Made by a program: the position numbers and the translations under genes | Notes under the pieces: model-generated | Database searches by the model: none | The model's input: the letters and a program-made list of their open reading frames with translations, nothing else | What the model was told of the DNA's origin: nothing | Assembly: GCF_938030725.1 (NCBI RefSeq) | Contig: NZ_CALHIQ010000109.1 | Location: 1-19,500, forward strand | Direction: 5' to 3' | DNA: 19,500 nucleotides | Origin: an uncultured Fretibacterium sp. | GTDB taxonomy: Bacteria; Synergistota; Synergistia; Synergistales; Aminobacteriaceae | Shown: piece by piece, positions 13,967-19,500 of the stretch | How positions within the stretch are numbered: the first letter of the stretch is position 1 | Layout of the letters: every line of letters begins with the position of its first letter

Positions 13967-14086
13967 GGTGTGCCGAAGAATCCAGTAAGGATATAAAAAA
14001 CACAAACACTGAATAAATGAAAGATGGAGTTGCCAGTCCCTGTGCGGGGAACGATCAGGCGCACTGCGAAGAGAGAGTGAGTTTTG

Positions 14087-14806
14087 ATGCGGGAGGGCCG
14101 CTTGGCTTTCGATGTCTACAAAAAAATAAAAGAAGGCATCCTCTCCCTGGCCTACCCCCCGGGCGCGACATTGCAGGAACGCCAAATTGCAGAGCAGTTC
14201 GGCGTCAGCCGAACACCTGTACGCGAGGCCATTCAGTGCCTTGCGCAGGAGGGGTGGCTCGTCATCAGCGCAAGACGATACATTCAAGTGCGCGACGCTT
14301 CAACGCTCAATCTTCGCAAGCTTTTTGATGCCCGTCGCCTCTTGGCTGATGACGTCGTGGATATTCTTTTTTCAGGGCGAATGCACGCCGCAGTTTCAAA
14401 ACGTATGCGGGCCGCCATTGCGGCCATGAACGACGCAAAGGAAAACCTCTTCGCGTTCATTACGGTGGACCAGGCCTTTCACTCGATTGCCTTTGAGGTC
14501 CTGGAGAACGAATATCTGCAAAAGTTTTGGCAGAGCGTCAGCGAGGACATGATCTGGTTCGGAATGCTTGCCATGGATGAGCATCGCTATGGGAGTGTTC
14601 TGCAGGAGCATGAGGAGATTGTAAGGGCAATGGAGCAGGGGCAGAAGGATGCGGTGAAAGCTGCCGTGACGGCCCACCTGGATTCGACAGAAGCTATCCT
14701 GCTCGGCAAGATGTACGACGGCGGAAGCTGCGGCAGAATTTCCCCGCAGGCCCTTGGGTTTAGAAGGGATCTAAAGAAAGGAGTGGCGGTTAGGACATGC
14801 GAATGA
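14087..14806 (+). CDS. GntR-family transcriptional regulator, FCD domain
   Basis: The 239-residue protein has an N-terminal winged helix (about 5-70). It shows the GntR signature FDVYKKIKEGILSLAYPPG and the recognition helix region QIAEQFGVSRTPVREAIQCL (33-52). An all-helical FCD effector domain follows (about 75-210). D128, H132, H175 and H197 match the metal-binding residues that help bind carboxylate ligands in this family. It probably represses its own operon through the palindrome at 13939-13966. ATG 14087 is preceded by a GA-rich site; TTG 14084 is adjacent and in frame. It overlaps the DUF2848 gene by 4 nt. FCD regulators commonly respond to organic acids, consistent with the TRAP transporter genes further down. 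Confidence 0.93.
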   Translation: MREGRLAFDVYKKIKEGILSLAYPPGATLQERQIAEQFGVSRTPVREAIQCLAQEGWLVISARRYIQVRDASTLNLRKLFDARRLLADDVVDILFSGRMHAAVSKRMRAAIAAMNDAKENLFAFITVDQAFHSIAFEVLENEYLQKFWQSVSEDMIWFGMLAMDEHRYGSVLQEHEEIVRAMEQGQKDAVKAAVTAHLDSTEAILLGKMYDGGSCGRISPQALGFRRDLKKGVAVRTCE

Positions 14807-15480
14807 AATCAGTTGCGCTGCGTAAGGATGGAAGCTCGCATGAGGTTTCATTGCTGTGGGACGCCTGTGTTGCAGCAGGATATACGGGGCGCGATCAAGC
14901 TGGTGTCCGTGCACACGTGGAGGAGCTAAAGAAGATCGGCGTCCCATCTCCTGAACGAGTTCCCTCTATGTACTGGATCGAGCCGGAGCGCATCAGTGCT
15001 GCATCCTCCGTCTGGGTTGTAGGGAACAAAACGTCAGGCGAGGGCGAGGTCTTTCTGGCCCGCTGCAGCCAGGGGAATTTGCATGTGACCGTTGCCAGCG
15101 ACCACACGGACAGGGCGCTTGAGACGGTGTCCGTTTCCAAGGCAAAACAGATTGCGACCAAGCTTGTCGGTGCGATCTTTTGGCGTGTGGATGATGTGCG
15201 CGACCATTGGGATGAGATTGAGCTGCGGGTCTGGAACGACGGAAAAATCTATCAGGAGGGGACGCTGGGGCAAATGTTGCCTCCTGAAGCGCTGTTGGAG
15301 CTCGCCGAGGAGGATTCACCGGTTAAGGGTGGGCGCATTTCGCTCTTTAGTGGGACGCTTCCTGTCATCGGCGGAGACCTCGTTTATGGTAGCCGTTACG
15401 TGCTCTCTTTGAAGGACCCCGTTCTGAATCGGGAACTGCGGCGCGAGTATGCGGTTCAAGTCCTTCCAGATCGCAATTAG
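14803..15480 (+). CDS. DUF2848 family protein, putative catabolic enzyme
   Basis: A 225-residue protein matching my recollection of DUF2848, a family without an established reaction. Its conserved-looking blocks are VASDHTDRALE (97-107), SKAKQ (112-116), WRVDDVRDHWDEIELR (127-142), YQEGTLGQMLPPEALL (150-165) and LFSGTLPVIGGDLVYGSRY (181-199). The last block and overall strand pattern recall fumarylacetoacetate-hydrolase-like folds, so an acid/metal-dependent hydrolase or decarboxylase is conceivable; this is inference. ATG 14803 forms an ATGA overlap with the regulator and has AGGA 7 nt upstream; ATG 14797 is the alternative. No signal peptide is seen, so it is cytosolic. Location between a GntR regulator and a C-N hydrolase suggests both enzymes act on the imported substrate. 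Confidence 0.82.
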   Translation: MKSVALRKDGSSHEVSLLWDACVAAGYTGRDQAGVRAHVEELKKIGVPSPERVPSMYWIEPERISAASSVWVVGNKTSGEGEVFLARCSQGNLHVTVASDHTDRALETVSVSKAKQIATKLVGAIFWRVDDVRDHWDEIELRVWNDGKIYQEGTLGQMLPPEALLELAEEDSPVKGGRISLFSGTLPVIGGDLVYGSRYVLSLKDPVLNRELRREYAVQVLPDRN

Positions 15481-15491
15481 GGGTAGAGGAC

Positions 15492-16286
15492 ATGAAGCTA
15501 CGCGTTGGTGTTCTGCAGTTTGACGTGGCCCTGGGCGATCGGATGAAAAACAGGGCAACGCTTCAGCGATGGCTGAAGTCAACCTTGGTGCCATCCGACC
15601 TTACGACGGTGCTCGTGATTCCAGAAATCTGGGATGTGGGTTACGCTCTTCCCCGCGCGAAGGAGCTGGCCGATCCCGAAGGGAAAGGCGCGGCGGAGTT
15701 TCTCGGCGGCCTTGCCAGGCAGTACGGCGTCTGGTTTGCAGGGGGCTCGGTGCTTGCCTCTACGCCTGAGGGATTTGCAAACCGAGGGCAGGTCGTCAAC
15801 CCTCGTGGCGATCTCGTTGAGTATTATGACAAGGTACATCTCATCCGTCTTATGGAGGAAGATAAGTACTTCGTCCCGGGGAGGAAAGAGTGCATTTTTG
15901 ACGTGAACGGCATCCGCGCTGGCTGCGTGACGTGCTACGACATCCGTTTTTGCGAGTGGGTGCGGACTTATGCGCTGGATGGCGTTCAAGTGCTCTTTGT
16001 CAGTGCGGAGTGGCCCATGTCTCGAATTGATCACTGGGAGGCGTTGCTTAGGAGCCGCGCTATTGAAAACCAGATGTATGTTGTCGCCTGCAACCGGTGC
16101 GGCAAGTCCGAGGAGACGCTCTTTGGAGGACGTTCCATGATCCTCGGCCCCAAAGGCGAGCTGCTCTTCCAAGCCGGTGCTGGCGAGGAGGCAGGCTTTG
16201 TCATCCTCGATATGGATGAGGTGGAAAAAACGCGAGGGTTCCTGACGGTCTTTAACGATCGAGTACCGGGAATATACAAGGTGTAG
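15492..16286 (+). CDS. Carbon-nitrogen hydrolase (nitrilase superfamily amidohydrolase)
   Basis: A 264-residue cytosolic hydrolase with the superfamily's Glu-Lys-Cys triad: E45 in VIPEIWDVGY, K114 in YYDKVHLI and C148 in VTCYDIRF. RSRAIENQMYVVACNRCG (188-204) is the usual dimer and active-site helix region. These residues and the overall length resemble omega-amidase/NIT2-like and related small-amide hydrolases more than true nitrilases. The reaction would be hydrolysis of an amide to a carboxylate and ammonia. ATG 15492 lies 11 nt after the DUF2848 stop, with AGGGGT at the stop codon as a likely ribosome binding site. The substrate is not predictable from sequence; the TRAP transporter context favours an amide of a carboxylic acid. 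Confidence 0.92.
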   Translation: MKLRVGVLQFDVALGDRMKNRATLQRWLKSTLVPSDLTTVLVIPEIWDVGYALPRAKELADPEGKGAAEFLGGLARQYGVWFAGGSVLASTPEGFANRGQVVNPRGDLVEYYDKVHLIRLMEEDKYFVPGRKECIFDVNGIRAGCVTCYDIRFCEWVRTYALDGVQVLFVSAEWPMSRIDHWEALLRSRAIENQMYVVACNRCGKSEETLFGGRSMILGPKGELLFQAGAGEEAGFVILDMDEVEKTRGFLTVFNDRVPGIYKV

Positions 16287-16351
16287 CGATAATGCTCGCG
16301 TGACGTTATAGTACCAAGTGGTGCAGTCCTGTAAATCCAAGAGGGGAGCGA

Positions 16352-17350
16352 ATGAAGATGAAACGAAGAATGTTCTTGAGCGTTGTTGCGTTGTTGGGTT
16401 TGGTTTTTTTGAACAAGGCAGCCTTTGCGGCATCTGTCAACATCAAGCTGGCACACGGCGGCAGTTTGGAGCATCAGTACCACATTGGAGCAACGGAGTT
16501 CAAGCGACTCGTTGAGGAGGCTTCAAACAACGAGATTGAGGTCACGATCTTCCCACAGGGACAGCTTGGCGGGGAGCGTGAGCTGGCAGAGAGCGTTCGT
16601 ATGGGGACCGTTGAAATCGGAGAGTTGGCGGCCAGCAACATGGCAGGGTTCGTTCCGGAGTTGCAGGTGTTTGGCATCCCCTTCCTCTTCACGGGCAAGA
16701 ATGCTGTCTACTCTGTTTTGGACGGAGAGATTGGCGCCGAGCTGAACGGCTATATGCTGAATAAGGGCTTTGTCAACCTTGGCTATTGGGAAGTGGGCTT
16801 CCGCAATATGACGAACAATGTTCGCCCGATCAAGAAGCCGGAGGATGCTAAGGGGCTCAAGATTCGAGTTCAGGAGTCCAAGATATGGATTGAATTCATG
16901 AAGGCGCTAGGAGCCGTCGCGACGCCGATCCCCTTTGGTGAGCTTTATTCAGCGCTACAGCAAAAGGTGACGGATGGCGAAGAAAATCCTATCGCTACGA
17001 TATATTCCATGAAGTATTACGAGGTGCAGAAGTACGTTTCCATGACAGCCCACACCTACGAACCCGCACTGGTTATCGTGAACCAGCAGTGGTTTGAGGG
17101 ACTGGATCCAAAGTATCAGGCGATTTTGAAGGATGCCGCAATCAAAACGGCCACGTTGCAGCGTGCCAAGTTGGCGGAGCTCGAAAAAGAACGTCTGGAG
17201 ATCATCAGAAAAGCGGGGGTAGAAATCGAGGAAAATCCGGACCACGCCGCTTTTGCCGAATTGACAAAGGACCTCTATAAGGTGATCTCGGACACTGTGC
17301 CCGAAGAGCTGGTCATGAGAATTCGGGACGCGATTGCCAAGGCCCAATAA
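16352..17350 (+). CDS. dctP: TRAP transporter substrate-binding protein (DctP family)
   Basis: A 332-residue periplasmic solute receptor. It has a signal peptide (about 1-27; MKMKRRMF, hydrophobic core, AAFAA) and then the family's opening VNIKLAHGGSLEHQYHIG. FPQGQLGGERELAESVRMGTVEI (67-89) is typical. R151 and R172 (in GLKIRVQES) and the TDGEENPI segment (207-214) match positions that shape the pocket and bind the ligand carboxylate in this family. ATG 16352 is 3 nt after the strong GAGGGGAG (16341-16348); ATG 16358 is a possible alternative start. The 65-bp gap before it could hold a secondary promoter. The ligand is unknown, probably an organic acid. Confidence 0.95.
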   Translation: MKMKRRMFLSVVALLGLVFLNKAAFAASVNIKLAHGGSLEHQYHIGATEFKRLVEEASNNEIEVTIFPQGQLGGERELAESVRMGTVEIGELAASNMAGFVPELQVFGIPFLFTGKNAVYSVLDGEIGAELNGYMLNKGFVNLGYWEVGFRNMTNNVRPIKKPEDAKGLKIRVQESKIWIEFMKALGAVATPIPFGELYSALQQKVTDGEENPIATIYSMKYYEVQKYVSMTAHTYEPALVIVNQQWFEGLDPKYQAILKDAAIKTATLQRAKLAELEKERLEIIRKAGVEIEENPDHAAFAELTKDLYKVISDTVPEELVMRIRDAIAKAQ

Positions 17351-17381
17351 CAAACGAAACATTTGTTGCTCGCCTTGTGAT

Positions 17382-17407
17382 AAGGGGGGTGTTGCCCCCC
17401 TTTTTTT
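17382..17407 (+). terminator. Strong hairpin terminator between dctP and dctQ
   Basis: AAGGGGGG (17382-17389) pairs perfectly with CCCCCCTT (17395-17402) around a 5-nt loop, and a run of seven T (17401-17407) follows. It lies 31 bp after the dctP stop and before the dctQ ribosome binding site. Partial read-through would give much more binding protein than membrane subunits, a common way to set stoichiometry in binding-protein transporters. Confidence 0.9.
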
Positions 17408-17438
17408 GTTTGGAACTGTCTGTAGAGGAGTGAGTGCG

Positions 17439-17918
17439 TTGCAGAAGATGCGATGGCTTTTTGCGACTGCATCGGGAATTTGCCTGGCTGTCGTTTTCCT
17501 GGTGACATTGGGCCAGGTCGTTCAGCGCTACGTTTTCCATATGCCCATGCCATGGGCGACAGATGTCACAAGAATATCTTTTATCTATTCCGTGTTTTTT
17601 GGCATGGGCGTCGGGGTATTTAATAAATCCCATCTCAATATCGACGTCTTGGTAAGGCTGCTCCCCAAGCGTATTCAACCGTGGTTTGCTCTGTTTTCCA
17701 ACATCATTGTGATGATTTTTCTCGGCGCTGTCTTCCGCTTCAGCATTCCCTTTGCTCAGGCAAATGCCGACCAAGTAACCCCTTATCTTCTCCTGCCTAT
17801 GGCCTGGATATATTATGTCATTCCCATCACAGTTACCTTTATGCTCATCTTCCTCCTGATTGATACCGTTAAACTCTTGCGCAGCATGGCTCTGAACCAA
17901 TCCGTGGACGGAAGGTGA
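17439..17918 (+). CDS. dctQ: TRAP transporter small membrane subunit (DctQ family)
   Basis: A 159-residue protein with four hydrophobic helices (about 6-28, 42-60, 80-105 and 120-148) and the family motif QRYVFHMPMPWATDVTRISF (24-43). DctQ supports the large permease DctM in the inner membrane. The frame is open from 17334, but the upstream part covers the terminator. TTG 17439, 8 nt after GAGGAG (17425-17430), gives the expected N-terminus; ATG 17448 is an alternative. Its stop lies 5 bp before the dctM start. Confidence 0.93.
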   Translation: MQKMRWLFATASGICLAVVFLVTLGQVVQRYVFHMPMPWATDVTRISFIYSVFFGMGVGVFNKSHLNIDVLVRLLPKRIQPWFALFSNIIVMIFLGAVFRFSIPFAQANADQVTPYLLLPMAWIYYVIPITVTFMLIFLLIDTVKLLRSMALNQSVDGR

Positions 17919-17923
17919 CGCTG

Positions 17924-19195
17924 ATGCTCTGGATCGTTGCGCTGTTTTTAGTGTTTCTTCTTGGCGTCCCGATTAGCTTTTCCCTTGGTATTGTTACGCT
18001 GGCAGGTTTGGTCGGTTCAGGACTGCCGCTACAGGTGCTCGTCCAGCGTATGTTCACCGGGGCGGATAACTTTGCCTTTGTTGCCATTCCTCTTTTTATT
18101 TTAGCGGGCAACTTGATGGCTGTTGGCGGAATTTCAAAGCGTATTACTTCGTTTGCCGATATGTTGGTCGGACATTGGCCGGGTGGTCTGGGGATGGTAG
18201 CCATAGTGGCCTCCATGATATTCGCTGCCGTCACGGGATCGGCGATTGCAGCCACGGCAGCAATAGGCGCTATACTCATCAGCGAGATGATCGTGAAAGG
18301 CTATTCACGGCCCTACGCTGCAGCATTGGTGGCCACGGCTGGCTCCATTGGCCCTATCATCCCTCCAAGCATTCCTCTTGTAGTCTATGGCGTCATTGTC
18401 AGCAGTTCCATCGCAAAGCTTTTCATGGGAGGGGTCATCCCCGGCATCCTGATGGGAATCTTTCTCATGATCGCTAACTGGCGTATCAGCAAGGTTAGAG
18501 GATACGTGGGGCGGGAAAAGAAGGCAAAATGGTCTGAGGTACGTCAGGGACTTCGTGATGCGGTGTTAGCCCTTTTAATGCCCATTATCATCATTGGTGG
18601 CATCGTAGGCGGTATCTTCACGCCGACGGAATCTGCGGCCATCGCGGTAGCCTACGCCTTGGTGTTGGGTGGGTTGATCTACCGTGAGCTCTCATGGCGT
18701 TCACTCGCCAAGGCTTTCGTTGATGCAGCAGTGACCACAGGGGTCATCCTTACGGTGCTGATGACGGCAAACTTGTTTATCTGGTTTATGACCGTGAAAA
18801 TGATTCCCCAGTCCATCGCTCAAAGCCTGCTCTCGGTAATCAGCTCAAAGTGGGGCGCGCTTATGGTGATGAACATTATCCTGCTTATTGCGGGAACATT
18901 TATTGACACAACAAGTGCAATCACGATTTTTGTGCCGCTTTTTCTGCCTCTCGTGCAGACGTTTGGCATTGATCTTATTCATTTTGGCGTCATGGTGGCG
19001 GTCAACCTGACGATTGGCATGTGTACTCCACCGCTTGGAGTCTGTCTCTTCGTCGCTTGTGAGATTGCGGATACCACTTTGACGAAAATGTTTAAGGACC
19101 TTATCCTCATGCTCATCCCACTTCTCATCCTGCTGGCTCTCATTACCTACGTTCCGTCCACTGTCCTTTGGCTGCCCAATGTCCTTGGGCTTTAG
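17924..19195 (+). CDS. dctM: TRAP transporter large membrane subunit (DctM family)
   Basis: A 423-residue, highly hydrophobic permease of about twelve membrane segments that drives Na+-coupled uptake of the substrate delivered by DctP. Family features are GVPISFSLG near the N-terminus, VTGSAIAATAAIGAILISEM, the re-entrant SIGPIIPPSIPLVVYGV, IFTPTESAAIAVAYAL and GMCTPPLGVCLFVACEIAD. ATG 17924 has GAAGG 8 nt upstream; GTG 17915, which overlaps the dctQ stop, is an in-frame alternative. The substrate is unknown, with the FCD regulator and amidohydrolase in the same locus as the main clues. A strong hairpin follows the stop. Confidence 0.96.
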   Translation: MLWIVALFLVFLLGVPISFSLGIVTLAGLVGSGLPLQVLVQRMFTGADNFAFVAIPLFILAGNLMAVGGISKRITSFADMLVGHWPGGLGMVAIVASMIFAAVTGSAIAATAAIGAILISEMIVKGYSRPYAAALVATAGSIGPIIPPSIPLVVYGVIVSSSIAKLFMGGVIPGILMGIFLMIANWRISKVRGYVGREKKAKWSEVRQGLRDAVLALLMPIIIIGGIVGGIFTPTESAAIAVAYALVLGGLIYRELSWRSLAKAFVDAAVTTGVILTVLMTANLFIWFMTVKMIPQSIAQSLLSVISSKWGALMVMNIILLIAGTFIDTTSAITIFVPLFLPLVQTFGIDLIHFGVMVAVNLTIGMCTPPLGVCLFVACEIADTTLTKMFKDLILMLIPLLILLALITYVPSTVLWLPNVLGL

Positions 19196-19197
19196 GA

Positions 19198-19240
19198 ATG
19201 ACGATGCTGGTCCTCACTTTGGGGACCAGCATCACGTCAT
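19198..19240. terminator. Hairpin after dctM (no clear U-tract)
   Basis: GATGCTGGTCC (19203-19213) pairs exactly with GGACCAGCATC (19223-19233). ATGAC/GTCAT outside it (19198-19202 and 19236-19240) extends the stem across a 2-nt bulge. It begins 3 bp after the dctM stop. No T-run follows on either strand, so it may be a weak terminator or a 3'-end stabiliser. Confidence 0.6.
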
Positions 19241-19320
19241 GGCTCTGCCTGCAACAGGGGCCCGTTGTCCCCGCAGCGAGGGCAGTGTCCAATGAGGCAT
19301 AGAGTAGCTCGCGTTTTTCT

Positions 19321-19363
19321 CAGCCCTGACGCTGCGATGACGAACTATGTCGCGTCAGGGCTG
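19321..19363. terminator. Hairpin downstream of the convergent TRAP-like gene
   Basis: CAGCCCTGACG (19321-19331) pairs exactly with CGTCAGGGCTG (19353-19363). The inner CGA (19335-19337) and TCG (19350-19352) can add three pairs beyond a 3-nt bulge. It lies 17 bp beyond the stop of the minus-strand gene and between two convergent genes. Only TCCCTTT follows on the + strand, and no T-run follows on the minus strand. A terminator role is probable from position, not from sequence detail. Confidence 0.5.
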
Positions 19364-19380
19364 TCCCTTTGCGAAGAAAG

Positions 19381-19500
19381 CTAACGGAGGGCCTTAAGGA
19401 GTCCCATCGTCAGCACGGGGAAATAGGTAAAGAGCAACAGGCAGACCACCATGGCGCAGAAAACCGGCACGATCTCGCGTGAGATGCTCTCTATATTCTC
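19381..19500 (-). CDS. C-terminal end of a probable TRAP large permease subunit (partial)
   Basis: Read on the minus strand, the frame enters from the right window edge and ends at TAG (19383-19381). It gives 39 residues beginning ENIESISREIVPVF and running through CAMVVCLLLFTYFPVLTMG to LLKALR. One membrane helix followed by TYFP and a short tail closely resembles the last segment of DctM-type permeases, whose ends often read L-x-TYFP. The homologous end of the complete dctM in this window (LLALITYVPSTVLWLPNVLG) is built the same way. The gene would be convergent with the complete TRAP operon. The call rests on a short fragment. Confidence 0.6.
   Translation of the reverse strand, partial: ENIESISREIVPVFCAMVVCLLLFTYFPVLTMGLLKALR

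Noticed and set aside
13778..14287. 169-codon minus-strand frame at the GntR promoter
   Set aside because: It crosses the promoter and palindrome and is antisense to the DNA-binding domain; no recognisable domain.
14017..14328. 103-codon + strand frame overlapping the start of the GntR gene
   Set aside because: It runs out of frame over the clear winged-helix coding region and has no protein-like pattern.

Overview
The window looks like chromosomal DNA of a GC-rich, anaerobic, Gram-negative-type bacterium. Synergistota (a Fretibacterium- or Pyramidobacter-like lineage) is my best guess. The reasons are a biotin-carrier decarboxylase fragment, several TRAP transporters, a secreted ankyrin-repeat protein with an uncommon 34-residue period, and an MEP/lipid operon of the usual Gram-negative layout. 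This assignment is inference; no rRNA or tRNA gene is present to anchor it.

Region 1 (1-12.2 kb) is very GC-rich and almost entirely coding on the + strand. After the tail of a biotinyl carrier protein and a strong terminator, a structured leader opens a long, tightly packed gene string: an rpiB::upp fusion, a WecA/TagO-type phosphotransferase, UDP-GlcNAc 2-epimerase, murA, a P-loop/Asp23-like hybrid of unknown function, a family 4 uracil-DNA glycosylase, uppS, cdsA, dxr, an rseP-type site-2 protease, ispG, a Cys-rich zinc-ribbon miniprotein and an EutT-like cobalamin adenosyltransferase. Many junctions overlap (ATGA, TGATG or TTGA type), so it is probably one operon or a few overlapping transcripts. 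Its theme is supply and use of UMP/UDP-GlcNAc and of the isoprenoid/undecaprenyl carrier for envelope building.

Region 2 (12.2-13.9 kb) is a - strand insert of lower GC. It holds an intact secreted ankyrin-repeat gene, preceded on its own strand by the 3' stump of a second, related ankyrin gene, then about 400 bp of AT-richer DNA without a gene.

Region 3 (13.9-19.2 kb) is a + strand catabolic/uptake locus: a GntR/FCD regulator with a sigma70-type promoter and a perfect 28-bp palindromic operator, a DUF2848 protein, a nitrilase-superfamily amidohydrolase, and a complete three-gene TRAP transporter (dctP-dctQ-dctM) with a strong hairpin terminator between dctP and dctQ. The simplest reading is that the TRAP system imports a carboxylate carrying an amide-like bond, the two enzymes process it, and the FCD protein senses it or a product. 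The substrate is unknown; this is the best candidate for an undescribed pathway in the window.

Region 4 (19.2-19.5 kb) is a convergent intergenic region with two strong hairpins, then the C-terminal end of a - strand gene that looks like another TRAP large permease subunit and runs off the window.
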